Source of the DNA: SYFY01 sp041752315
GTDB taxonomy: Bacteria; Pseudomonadota; Gammaproteobacteria; Pseudomonadales; Azotimanducaceae
Assembly: GCA_041752315.1 (NCBI GenBank)
Contig: JBGSHJ010000060.1
Span: 1 to 64,000 of the forward strand
Length of the DNA stretch: 64,000 nucleotides
Direction of reading: 5' to 3'
In this document: positions 7,936-15,621 of the stretch, piece by piece
Layout of the letters: each line of letters starts with the position of its first letter
Numbering within the stretch: the stretch's first letter is position 1
Notes under the pieces: model-generated
What the model saw: only the letters and a program-made list of their open reading frames with translations
Database searches by the model: none
Told to the model about the DNA's origin: nothing
Position numbers and translations under genes: made by a program

Positions 7936-9472
7936 GGGCGTCGACGGCATGCGCACCCTCAGGTCGAGGTTTTGTTCCGGGCTGTACAGGTCGTTCGGTC
8001 GTGGCGCTGGCAGAGGTCCTGGCGCGCGTTCCGACTTTTGTCTCAGGCTTGACCTGTGCTGCAGGGGCTGCGGGCGTCTCTTTCCGCTTCGCTTCCCCGA
8101 TTGGCCCGATCATGTAGAGCGCGCTCTCCGGGTAGTCTTTAAATTCGTCACGCAGTATTCGCTCACAGCCGTCCAGTGCATCTTCGAGGCTGACGAGCTT
8201 TCCCTTGAGACCGGTGAACTGCTTGGTGGTAAAAAAAGGCTGTGTCAGAAATCGCTCCAACCGGCGGGCACGCGCGACCACCTTGCGGTCCTCCGGCGAA
8301 ATCTGTTCGAGGCCGAGCATCGCAATGATGTCCTTGAGCTCGTTATATTGCGCAAGCGTCCGCCGGATCTCCTGCGCCAAGCCGTAGTGTCGTTCCCCGA
8401 CGACGCCCGACGTAGCCATCTTCGAGCTGGATTGCAGTGGGTCGATAGCCGGAAACAGGCCCTCGCTCGCACGTTTCCGTGAGAGAACGATCGATGCCGA
8501 GAGATGCGAAAACGTGTGCACCGCTGCGGGATCGGTGAAGTCGTCCGCTGGCACATACACGGCCTGGATTGACGTGATGGCACCGTTGTCGGTGTTGGCG
8601 ATGCGTTCCTCCAGACCCGAGAGCTCAGTACCCATCGTGGCCTGATAGCCCAGGCGCGATGGCATCTGCCCCATCAGGCCGGAAATTTCCATCCCGGCCT
8701 GGATGAAGCGAAAAATGTTGTCGACAAGCAGCAGCACATCATGGTGCTCATCGTCACGGAAGTACTCGGCCATGGTCAGTGCGGCATGCCCTACCCGGAA
8801 GCGGGCGCCTGGCGGCTCGTTCATCTGGCCGAAGACCATCACCATGTTGGCAAGCACGCCGGCTGCCTTCATCTCGCGATAGAGTTCCTCGCCCTCGCGA
8901 GAGCGCTCACCAATCCCGCAGAAAATGCTGACACCGTCGTGACGGCCGAGCATGTTGTGGATCATCTCGGTGAGCAGCACAGTCTTGCCGACGCCCGCTC
9001 CGCCAAACAGTCCCGACTTGCCGCCGCGCTCGAGCGGCAGCAGTACGTCGATGACCTTGATGCCCGTCTCGAAGACCTCGGACCTGGTTGAACGTCGAAC
9101 GAGGGGAGGCGGAGCTCGATGAACTGACCGCCACTCGACATTCGACAACGCCCCTTCGCTGTCGATGACGTTGCCAAACACGTCAAACATCCGGGAGCGA
9201 ATCCCTTTTCCTACAGGGGTCTTCAGCGGCCCACCGGTATCCTCCACCTGCATGCCGCGAGCGAGCCCTTGTGTGGGCGTCAACGCAATACCGCGCACGT
9301 GGTTTGCATCGCGCTGCGCCAGGACCTCGATGAAGATTTGTCCTTCGTTTCCCGTGCGCAACATTGAGTAAATCGATGGCAGAACCCTGTCGAACCGAAC
9401 GTCCACGACGCTGCCGCGAACAGAGACGACGATACCGACATTGGCGATGACCTCTTCGATCACGATCGCCAC
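7925..9472 (-). CDS. atpD: N-type ATPase beta subunit (catalytic)
   Basis: A 515-aa catalytic subunit. The Walker A motif is GGAGVGKT, the Walker B region is DVLLLVDNIFRF, and PSRLGYQ and the beta signature around PAIDPLQSSS are all present. It begins with GTG (GTGGCGATC) and is the first gene of the nine-gene operon. A tail of about 60 residues rich in Ala, Pro, Thr and Arg follows the normal C-terminus (after ALYMIGPIGEA) and is not part of the usual fold. The stop overlaps atpC. N-ATPases occur beside a housekeeping F-ATPase in many marine and pathogenic bacteria and are spread by transfer; the normal F-type operon is not in this window. Confidence 0.95.
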   Translation of the reverse strand: MAIVIEEVIANVGIVVSVRGSVVDVRFDRVLPSIYSMLRTGNEGQIFIEVLAQRDANHVRGIALTPTQGLARGMQVEDTGGPLKTPVGKGIRSRMFDVFGNVIDSEGALSNVEWRSVHRAPPPLVRRSTRSEVFETGIKVIDVLLPLERGGKSGLFGGAGVGKTVLLTEMIHNMLGRHDGVSIFCGIGERSREGEELYREMKAAGVLANMVMVFGQMNEPPGARFRVGHAALTMAEYFRDDEHHDVLLLVDNIFRFIQAGMEISGLMGQMPSRLGYQATMGTELSGLEERIANTDNGAITSIQAVYVPADDFTDPAAVHTFSHLSASIVLSRKRASEGLFPAIDPLQSSSKMATSGVVGERHYGLAQEIRRTLAQYNELKDIIAMLGLEQISPEDRKVVARARRLERFLTQPFFTTKQFTGLKGKLVSLEDALDGCERILRDEFKDYPESALYMIGPIGEAKRKETPAAPAAQVKPETKVGTRARTSASATTERPVQPGTKPRPEGAHAVDAHES

Positions 9473-10259
9473 TTCAAGTTCGGATTTTTCCGGAGTTCCT
9501 GACTGTGCTTGTCGACGCCGCTCTCATGTCTTGTCGGCTTCACCCATATCTGCCTCTTCAGGGCGGTACCTTTGCCAGCCGCTTGCGGCACACCCAGGAT
9601 GGTGTCCATCATGAGGCGGGAGTGGTCCAGATTGTCGTGCACGGTCATTTCAAAATCGATTCCGATGTTGCCGTCTTCCTGGGAGCCGCAAAGATGTATG
9701 TCATCGTGGTTCATGCAATGAAACACAAGGTGGTGGATCAACCATGGGTAACCATGGCCGTCGTGGACAACCTGCCCATCCTCGGTAAAAACGTCATCGA
9801 AGGCTGCGTCGTCAGAGACGTCGATGGACTTGTCAGAAATTTCATCACGCGTCCGCATTGTTCCGGAATTGTCACAGGTTCGGGAAAGCTCCTGATGCGG
9901 CCCGCGACACTGAAGTCAGCCAACGGTCGTAACCTGGTCAACTTGATGTATCGGGTCTGGACCTGTCTGTACGGCAGGCAACACTGAGCAAGAGCATGGT
10001 GTGCAACAGCAATGAACTCCGCAAAACATGATCAGGCTGATCGATTGAATCTGGTCACATTGCCGCAACCCGATCCGCAGTGGCACGCAGCCAACGGTAG
10101 CAGGGTGGATTGATCGCCTGGATCTTGAACTGCTAGTCGAATCCGGTGACCCGGCACTTGGTCATCCGCAGTTCAGGAGAGGGTTTGAGCGGCATCTTCG
10201 GTAGGTACTTGACGATTTTGAACAACGGTCCCGAGCAAGGGTTGTTATGGCTCCCTGCA
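9473..10259. other. Stretch upstream of atpD without an assignable gene
   Basis: Two open frames sit exactly opposite each other (plus 9505-9987, 160 codons; minus 9858-9460, 132 codons). I do not recognise either. The minus frame would lead into atpD with a 13-nt overlap, and it contains histidine- and aspartate-rich stretches (HDDIHLCGSQ). The plus frame has a G-rich first codon position. Neither has a convincing ribosome site. 9990-10259 shows only short broken frames. The stretch probably contains the atpD promoter, which I could not place. Confidence 0.3.
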
Positions 10260-10470
10260 TCAGACAGGGTCATATGGGCTTGTATCGGTAGCCGCTGAAT
10301 TCAGGCCGTTCGCAGATACGCCCAAAGGTTGGCTCAACACTCGGTGGCGTGCGCTGATGGAAGTGACCGGCTGCAGCCATTTTCTGACCACAGCCTGCTT
10401 GAACTCTGCGCGATCCCGGCGGCGGCGTCGCGCTGCTTCCTGATCAACGTCGCAAGAGTCCACTTGGCTG
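10260..10470 (-). pseudogene. Possible transposase OrfA/TnpA fragment
   Basis: The minus strand encodes RRRRDRAEFKQAVVRKWLQP followed by GVSANGL. This resembles the start of IS66 TnpA or IS3 OrfA helix-turn-helix proteins (RRxYSAEFKxxVVxxCLQPG…GINANLL). The match is short, lacks the end of the protein and has no clear ends or partner gene. If real it is an IS remnant on the 5' flank of the N-ATPase operon, opposite the IS66 remnant at the 3' flank. Confidence 0.3.
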
Positions 10471-10535
10471 CCTCGTTGCGCGTACACCTGCGTCCATCGC
10501 CTCGGCACGGCAGGTTAGACGTGATTCCCGTGCGC

Positions 10536-10964
10536 TTAGAGAGTTATGGTGGTCGACGTGGCGGCTATGCCGCTATAGGCCGGCCGATGCAGCACAACCT
10601 GGGCATCCCCGGCGGCAAACGAACCCGTGTACTGGACACCCACAGCACCGGTCAGTGGATCGCCCGTACCGGCGACAAAGGCGGCACCCCCGCTGGGCGC
10701 GGTTGCATCGTGAGGGTTGATCTCGTTGATCCACTCGTTGACAGAGGCAGGAAACGCGGCCGGAACACCGTTGGAGAGGGCTGATTGAGAGTCGATGAAC
10801 ATCGTCTCAACCAGCCTCTTCGAGTCACTGTAGTGCTTGGCCATCTTGGTCGCACGGGCATTGCTCAGTTCCCCTTGATAAGCCCCAATGGCCACCGAGG
10901 CCAGCAGTCCTATGATGGCTACCACAATCAGAAGCTCCAGCAGCGTGAAGCCCTTTGTACTCAC
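10536..10964 (-). CDS. Type IV pilin-like protein
   Basis: A 142-aa protein with a very short leader (VSTKG) followed by the class III prepilin motif FTLLELLIVVAIIGLLASVA, including the Glu at position +5 needed for methylation and assembly. A prepilin peptidase would cut after the glycine. The soluble part is small and Ala/Gly/Thr-rich, without an obvious C-terminal Cys pair. The start is GTG at 10964; the upstream extension to 11030 is charged and unlike a leader. No assembly ATPase, platform protein or peptidase gene lies nearby, so it must use machinery encoded elsewhere. It could be a minor pilin or a pseudopilin. Confidence 0.8.
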   Translation of the reverse strand: MSTKGFTLLELLIVVAIIGLLASVAIGAYQGELSNARATKMAKHYSDSKRLVETMFIDSQSALSNGVPAAFPASVNEWINEINPHDATAPSGGAAFVAGTGDPLTGAVGVQYTGSFAAGDAQVVLHRPAYSGIAATSTTITL

Positions 10965-11146
10965 TCGAGGTTCGAACAATTTTTTCGCGCATCGATCCTG
11001 TCGATTGCAGGAGCTTAGTTCGGTAACCAACTACCAGAATGCCAACGTCTTCACATTCTTGGTGAGCACTGGCAGAACTGCACGCCACCAGGCGCCCAAA
11101 ACGCTGGAACCCTGGAATCGGTCACAATTTTCAGGAACGGTTTATG

Positions 11147-11707
11147 TCAGTTCCTGACAAACGTCCGCACCAGATCAAGATCGCCGCCGTCCGCGCGCAC
11201 GGCCAGCCGGATGCGCAGGGTTGATGGATCAACCAGTTCGTGAGTCTCGACGGCGCGTATGTCATCCGAATCCGAGTAGATGATGAACTGCCCCTGCGAG
11301 TTCCAGCCCGCTGAAACGGTCCACAGTCCCCGCTCCTTTTCACCAAAACTGACATCCCGATAGCTGCCGGGTTCATAGTGAATGCCCATCGATTCACGGC
11401 TCTGTTCGATCTGCATGCGCTCGGCGAGCAGTACCGGGAAATCCTGGGCGATGAATGCGAAGATCGTGCCGTCGCCAATCTGGCGATAGACGTTGGTATC
11501 CCGGGTACGACGAATCAGTTCCCGGTCCATCTGATCGACCAGACGGGTAGCACTCGGAGGTGTGTCCGACCGGGACGCATCAAGCGTCCACGCGCCTGTC
11601 AGGTTGAATCCCGCACGCACCTCCGGCGATAACCGGGGTGCGGAACAGCTCGCAACCAGAATGACCCCCAGCAGCATCCAGAGTCCTGCCGACCAGGTGT
11701 GTTTCAT
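11147..11707 (-). CDS. Putative lipoprotein, unknown function
   Basis: A 186-aa protein with a signal peptide ending in the lipobox LVASC, so Cys21 would be lipidated. The mature part has no motif I recognise; it contains an FNLTGAWTLD segment and reads as a compact beta-rich domain. Its ATG overlaps the TGA of the dioxygenase gene (ATGA), so the two proteins are probably made together. The context suggests an envelope partner of a catabolic oxygenase, but that is inference only. Confidence 0.7.
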   Translation of the reverse strand: MKHTWSAGLWMLLGVILVASCSAPRLSPEVRAGFNLTGAWTLDASRSDTPPSATRLVDQMDRELIRRTRDTNVYRQIGDGTIFAFIAQDFPVLLAERMQIEQSRESMGIHYEPGSYRDVSFGEKERGLWTVSAGWNSQGQFIIYSDSDDIRAVETHELVDPSTLRIRLAVRADGGDLDLVRTFVRN

Positions 11708-12867
11708 ATGCCAAGATCCAGCAGGTTGTAGTCCTTCATTTCAGCCATCGTTTCGGTCGAAAACCGGAGCCCTGCCTGCCTGGATGCATACGGTGCATAG
11801 GTGAATGGAACTTCGGACGGATAGCGGGCCGCTCTGGCGGCAATGCCCATGGCGATGACCCGGGCACGTTGATCGACGCGTGCATCATCGTACGTCACCG
11901 GCACGTTGTGAATGCCTCCACCCGTTGCACCCAGTACCGACCGGCGTCGATGAAAACCGAAGTTGAACGTCACTCGCAGATTGGGACTGGTGTTGGCAAA
12001 GGAGCCATGCACCGCCTGGCGATTGCAGATCGCCACCTCGCCCGGTGCACAGACGATGGGCACGGCTGACTTCAGTCGATCAGAACCGGACGCTTCGACC
12101 AGCGCCCGGATATCCACCTTCCCTGATCGGTGGCTGCCTGGAACAACCCAGACACCATTGGCCGGTGTGCAGCCATACAACTGGGCCATGAAGTTGAAGC
12201 CGTGGGTTCCTTCGTCAAGCGTCGGGCTTTCCCAGTGCGTGGTGCCATCCTGATGCCACGCCACCGAACCGCCAAGGCCCGCATGTTTGATCCAGATCGC
12301 CTCGTTGAAGGGGACAAAGTCATCACCATTGATGGCCGCTGCCACAGCCAGCAACTTCGGGTGGGCATACAGACTCAGGAAGGCGGGAGAAAACTGCAGT
12401 GCGCCAAGCACCAGCTGCACGATGTGCTCCGGTGCCGATGCAGGCGCTGCAGGTTCGATCATCTTCGCCGGGTGACGACCGTTGGCTTTCAACGTTCCAC
12501 CCAACGGATCGCTCAGGGGGCGAACCCACTGCACCGTCGGTGCCTGACAACCGGCACCGATGGCTGGGCGTCCCATCCCGTCGACACCCGATTTCATCGA
12601 GACGGGCAATCGATCGAGCACATCCAGGAAATCGGCCTCCAGTTCATCGAGCTCCGCAGGCACGATCACATCGGTAAACACGTAGAACCCGCAGCGCGAG
12701 TAGGCGCTGGTGATTTCCGGATGCAGGCGCCCCTCGGCGTCGAACCGGATCGGCCCCCGGTTGCCAAGATTCGCAGCATTTTCTGCACCCAGCGCGAGGT
12801 AGCGCTGCATGGATGCCTCGTGTTCACCGTAGGTCACAGGAACGTAATCTGCTGCGTGACTTGGCAT
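11704..12867 (-). CDS. Phytanoyl-CoA dioxygenase family protein
   Basis: A 387-aa non-heme Fe(II)/2-oxoglutarate oxygenase. The iron-binding pair WHQDG lies near residues 205-207 (His and Asp). The distal His is in AVHGSFANTSPN, followed by an Arg in LRVTFNFGF that would hold 2-oxoglutarate. The family hydroxylates hydrophobic substrates such as fatty acyl chains or small natural products; the substrate here is unknown. A good ribosome site (GGAGAG) precedes the ATG. It precedes a lipoprotein gene with a 4-nt overlap and follows a thioesterase gene by about 30 nt. Confidence 0.85.
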   Translation of the reverse strand: MPSHAADYVPVTYGEHEASMQRYLALGAENAANLGNRGPIRFDAEGRLHPEITSAYSRCGFYVFTDVIVPAELDELEADFLDVLDRLPVSMKSGVDGMGRPAIGAGCQAPTVQWVRPLSDPLGGTLKANGRHPAKMIEPAAPASAPEHIVQLVLGALQFSPAFLSLYAHPKLLAVAAAINGDDFVPFNEAIWIKHAGLGGSVAWHQDGTTHWESPTLDEGTHGFNFMAQLYGCTPANGVWVVPGSHRSGKVDIRALVEASGSDRLKSAVPIVCAPGEVAICNRQAVHGSFANTSPNLRVTFNFGFHRRRSVLGATGGGIHNVPVTYDDARVDQRARVIAMGIAARAARYPSEVPFTYAPYASRQAGLRFSTETMAEMKDYNLLDLGI

Positions 12868-12899
12868 GTAACTCTCCGTGGGTAACCTTCCGGGTGCCT

Positions 12900-13328
12900 T
12901 CAGCGTGGATCCCGAATGGTGCAGGTGCCCTGTGCCATGGCACAGAGTCGACCTTCGTTGTGGACATTGATGCGAATGACCGCCATCGTTTTTGTCATGT
13001 GAACGATCTCTGCTTCACCGGTGACTTCACCTTTGTTCACCGGTGCAGTCAGGTTGATCTTGAATTCAGTCGTCGCGGCCCACTGCCCTTTCTGCATGGC
13101 TGGATAACACACGCATCCCAGCAGATGATCACAGAATGCGCTCAGTACGCCGCCGTGCATGTTCCCAAAACCCGTGAGCAGATCCTGGCGCACCTGGAAG
13201 CGTCCGGTCATTCGACCCTGGGTTGCACCGGTGATCTCGAAACCCAGAAAGTGGACGATACCACCTGCGCCTTTCGACAGGCCCATGAATCGGTTGGCCA
13301 CCTCCTGGTTGAAGGCTATTTCCGGCAT
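12900..13328 (-). CDS. PaaI-type hotdog thioesterase
   Basis: A 142-aa single hotdog-fold protein. The motif GNMHGGVLSAFCDHLLG matches the PaaI/YbgC-like acyl-CoA thioesterase signature, with the Asn/His/Gly loop and a following Asp on the central helix. The family cleaves acyl- or aryl-CoA. A strong ribosome site (GGGGAGAA) lies 5 nt before ATG. It sits in a same-strand run of oxidoreductases, consistent with releasing a CoA-bound product of a degradation route. Confidence 0.85.
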   Translation of the reverse strand: MPEIAFNQEVANRFMGLSKGAGGIVHFLGFEITGATQGRMTGRFQVRQDLLTGFGNMHGGVLSAFCDHLLGCVCYPAMQKGQWAATTEFKINLTAPVNKGEVTGEAEIVHMTKTMAVIRINVHNEGRLCAMAQGTCTIRDPR

Positions 13329-13405
13329 GTGGTTCTCCCCTTTTTTCCTTGTGTTGTTCCTGACCCTGACTTGCCTGCCAACTGCCTGGCCCGGAATAGA
13401 CCAGG

Positions 13406-14389
13406 CTAGGACTTGAAGGTATCGATGATGGCGTCCAGATTTTCCTGCACACGAGTCGGTTTCATGCCAATGCTTGGACTGTAGAGAATCACATGATCAC
13501 TGTAACGCGACCATTGTTGTACCTGTTCACGCGCTTCGTCCGGCGTCCCCGCGATGGCGATCGCATCAACCATTTCATCGGGAACAGCAGCTGCCATTGC
13601 GGCAAAGTCCCCACGCTTGAACGCGTCCGCAATGTTCTCCCCGATTCCCCGCCATCCATGGACGTCGAGAATCGTGTGATACAGCCGGGTGGTGTAATAA
13701 AACGCAATCTGGCGTCGCACTTCCTCCCGCGCCTGTGAACGATCGTTGGAAATCGAGGTGATGATGTAGGGGTATATCCTGCACGCCGATCCTGCAGTTC
13801 GGGGCACGACCACTTCCTCCAGATACTTCCGGCTGAACACCGGATGACAGATCAATCCATCGGCAACCGCTGCCGCCGCGTTGATCATGCCTCTGTTCAC
13901 CGCCGCCAGACAGATGGGCACCGTCGGTCGCGCCGCGCCTGCACGGGAGTAAGCCGGAATATTCACCTGGTAGTGCGGACCTGAATAACGCAGTCCACCG
14001 CCTTTCTGAGCTGCAAACGCAGCGCGGATCAGGCCAATGGCATCCTTGATCCGTGGCGCTGGAGCTGCATCCCAGGGCATCGAGTACCATTCGCGGTTCA
14101 TGCGCTCGGTGCCACTGCCCAGTCCGAGGATCATTCGACCACCCGACAACTCGTCGATGTCCATCGCGGCAGAGGCCGCCAGCAGCGGCGTGCGCATGAA
14201 TGCGTAGGCAATTGCAGAACCAATCCCGATGCTGCGGGTGGCACCGGCTACGGCCGCCAGTCGGACCAGGCCATTGGCATTAAAAAATTCGACCGTCCAC
14301 ACCGAAGCAAATCCCGCCTCCTCCGCACGTTGCGCGGTACTGATCATGCCGGCCAGAGAAGGAGTGCCCAGAATCAGTCCAAATTGCAT
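13406..14389 (-). CDS. LLM-class (luciferase-like) flavin-dependent oxidoreductase
   Basis: A 327-aa TIM-barrel enzyme of the bacterial luciferase superfamily. It starts with MQFGLILGTPS and carries AEEAGFASVWTVEF, GSAIAYAFMRTPLLAA and the ILGLGSG segment that contacts the flavin phosphate. The usual cofactor is FMN or F420; which one is used here cannot be told from motifs. A GGAG ribosome site precedes the ATG. Nearby dehydrogenase, thioesterase and dioxygenase genes on the same strand suggest a shared catabolic route. Confidence 0.88.
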   Translation of the reverse strand: MQFGLILGTPSLAGMISTAQRAEEAGFASVWTVEFFNANGLVRLAAVAGATRSIGIGSAIAYAFMRTPLLAASAAMDIDELSGGRMILGLGSGTERMNREWYSMPWDAAPAPRIKDAIGLIRAAFAAQKGGGLRYSGPHYQVNIPAYSRAGAARPTVPICLAAVNRGMINAAAAVADGLICHPVFSRKYLEEVVVPRTAGSACRIYPYIITSISNDRSQAREEVRRQIAFYYTTRLYHTILDVHGWRGIGENIADAFKRGDFAAMAAAVPDEMVDAIAIAGTPDEAREQVQQWSRYSDHVILYSPSIGMKPTRVQENLDAIIDTFKS

Positions 14390-14409
14390 GTCGTTTGGCT
14401 CCGTGATCG

Positions 14410-15510
14410 CTAAACAGGCGGTATCAACGATGAGTGTATGGAACCACCACCCGGCACCTGGCGGGCCAGAGTTCGAATGGCTAGTTCCGCCTCGCGCAGC
14501 GGGAAATCATGGGTGTGCATCGGCCGCAGTCGCTCACGCTCGCGTTCAATGACTCGAATCGCCTGCCGGTAGCCCGTTGACGTCACACCGATGGCGCCCA
14601 GGATGGTGATCTCCTTCAGCACCACCAGATCGGAAACAAAACCGTCCACGGGCTTGAAACCTTTCACACCTGCCAACACGATCCGTCCACCCGGACGCAC
14701 CATGCGCAAGGCATCAACCACCGGCTGGATGGCATACGCGCTGACATCAACCACCACGTCCGCACCTCGGCCATTGGTGATCGCCTTCACGCGCTGGACG
14801 GAATCCTCCTGATCGACATTGATGCAGTGATCCGCACCAAAGAGTTTCGCAACCCGGAACTTGTCGGCATCCGCATCCAGTCCGGTGACGATGATGGTGC
14901 CTGCTCCGGCTTCCCGGCACGCCAGTACGCTGGCCAGGCCACGTTGGCCCGGTCCGAGAATGACGATGGTTTCTCCCGGCTGCAGGCGCGGCATCTCAAC
15001 CGCCCAGCGGAACCCGGCACCCAGCGGATTGAACATCACCGCCAGTTCCGGCGGCAGTGTCGGGTCGACACGATGAACGACACTGTTGGGATGCAGGTAC
15101 ATGTACTGGGAGTAGGCTCCCCAGAGACCCGGCGGATCCGAAAGCGGGATATAGGAGTAGATGCGCCGGTGGTCACACAGATGGTAGGTACCACCCAGAC
15201 AGGGCTGACAATGGCGACAGCTCAGCATGGTCTCGACCGCAACCCGATCGCCGACATCCACTCCCCAGCGCTGCGCGGCCCGATCACCGATGGCGGCAAT
15301 GCGTCCCAGGGGTTCGTGGCCGGGTATGACGGGCATTGGGGTACGCAGCAGGCCTTCAAACTGTTCGTAGTCACTGCCACAGATGCCGCACACTTCCACC
15401 TGCAGCAAAGCAGAATCGGCATCGATATCGGGAATCGGGATATCCCGGGGTTCAAGCGTGCAAACGCCTGTCTGTACCATCGCCAGCGACGTTCGTGGCA
15501 GCACTGCCAT
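14410..15510 (-). CDS. Zinc-dependent alcohol dehydrogenase
   Basis: A 366-aa medium-chain dehydrogenase/reductase. The catalytic zinc ligands appear as CGICGSD and GHEPLG. The structural zinc site is the four-Cys cluster within SCRHCQPCLGGTYHLC, with one spacing altered relative to horse ADH. The Rossmann loop is ILGPGQRGLASVLA. The family oxidises alcohols with NAD(P)+; the substrate is unknown. A strong ribosome site (GGGAGGGG) lies upstream. It is the first gene of the minus-strand group and is divergent from the FAD dehydrogenase gene. Confidence 0.9.
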   Translation of the reverse strand: MAVLPRTSLAMVQTGVCTLEPRDIPIPDIDADSALLQVEVCGICGSDYEQFEGLLRTPMPVIPGHEPLGRIAAIGDRAAQRWGVDVGDRVAVETMLSCRHCQPCLGGTYHLCDHRRIYSYIPLSDPPGLWGAYSQYMYLHPNSVVHRVDPTLPPELAVMFNPLGAGFRWAVEMPRLQPGETIVILGPGQRGLASVLACREAGAGTIIVTGLDADADKFRVAKLFGADHCINVDQEDSVQRVKAITNGRGADVVVDVSAYAIQPVVDALRMVRPGGRIVLAGVKGFKPVDGFVSDLVVLKEITILGAIGVTSTGYRQAIRVIERERERLRPMHTHDFPLREAELAIRTLARQVPGGGSIHSSLIPPV

Positions 15511-15591
15511 CCGTCTTCCCCTCCCGTGGTAGCCCCCGTGATAATGTAAGACTACGAACTGCTTCCGAACCGCGCAATCAGCATGTAAGTC

Positions 15592-15621
15592 ATGAGCAAG
15601 AAGGTCATGAGCAAGAAGGTC
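15592..15621 (+). repeat. 15-bp tandem duplication at the start of the FAD dehydrogenase gene
   Basis: The 15-mer ATGAGCAAGAAGGTC occurs twice head to tail, so the protein begins MSKKVMSKKV. Both copies offer an in-frame ATG. Confidence 0.95.
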
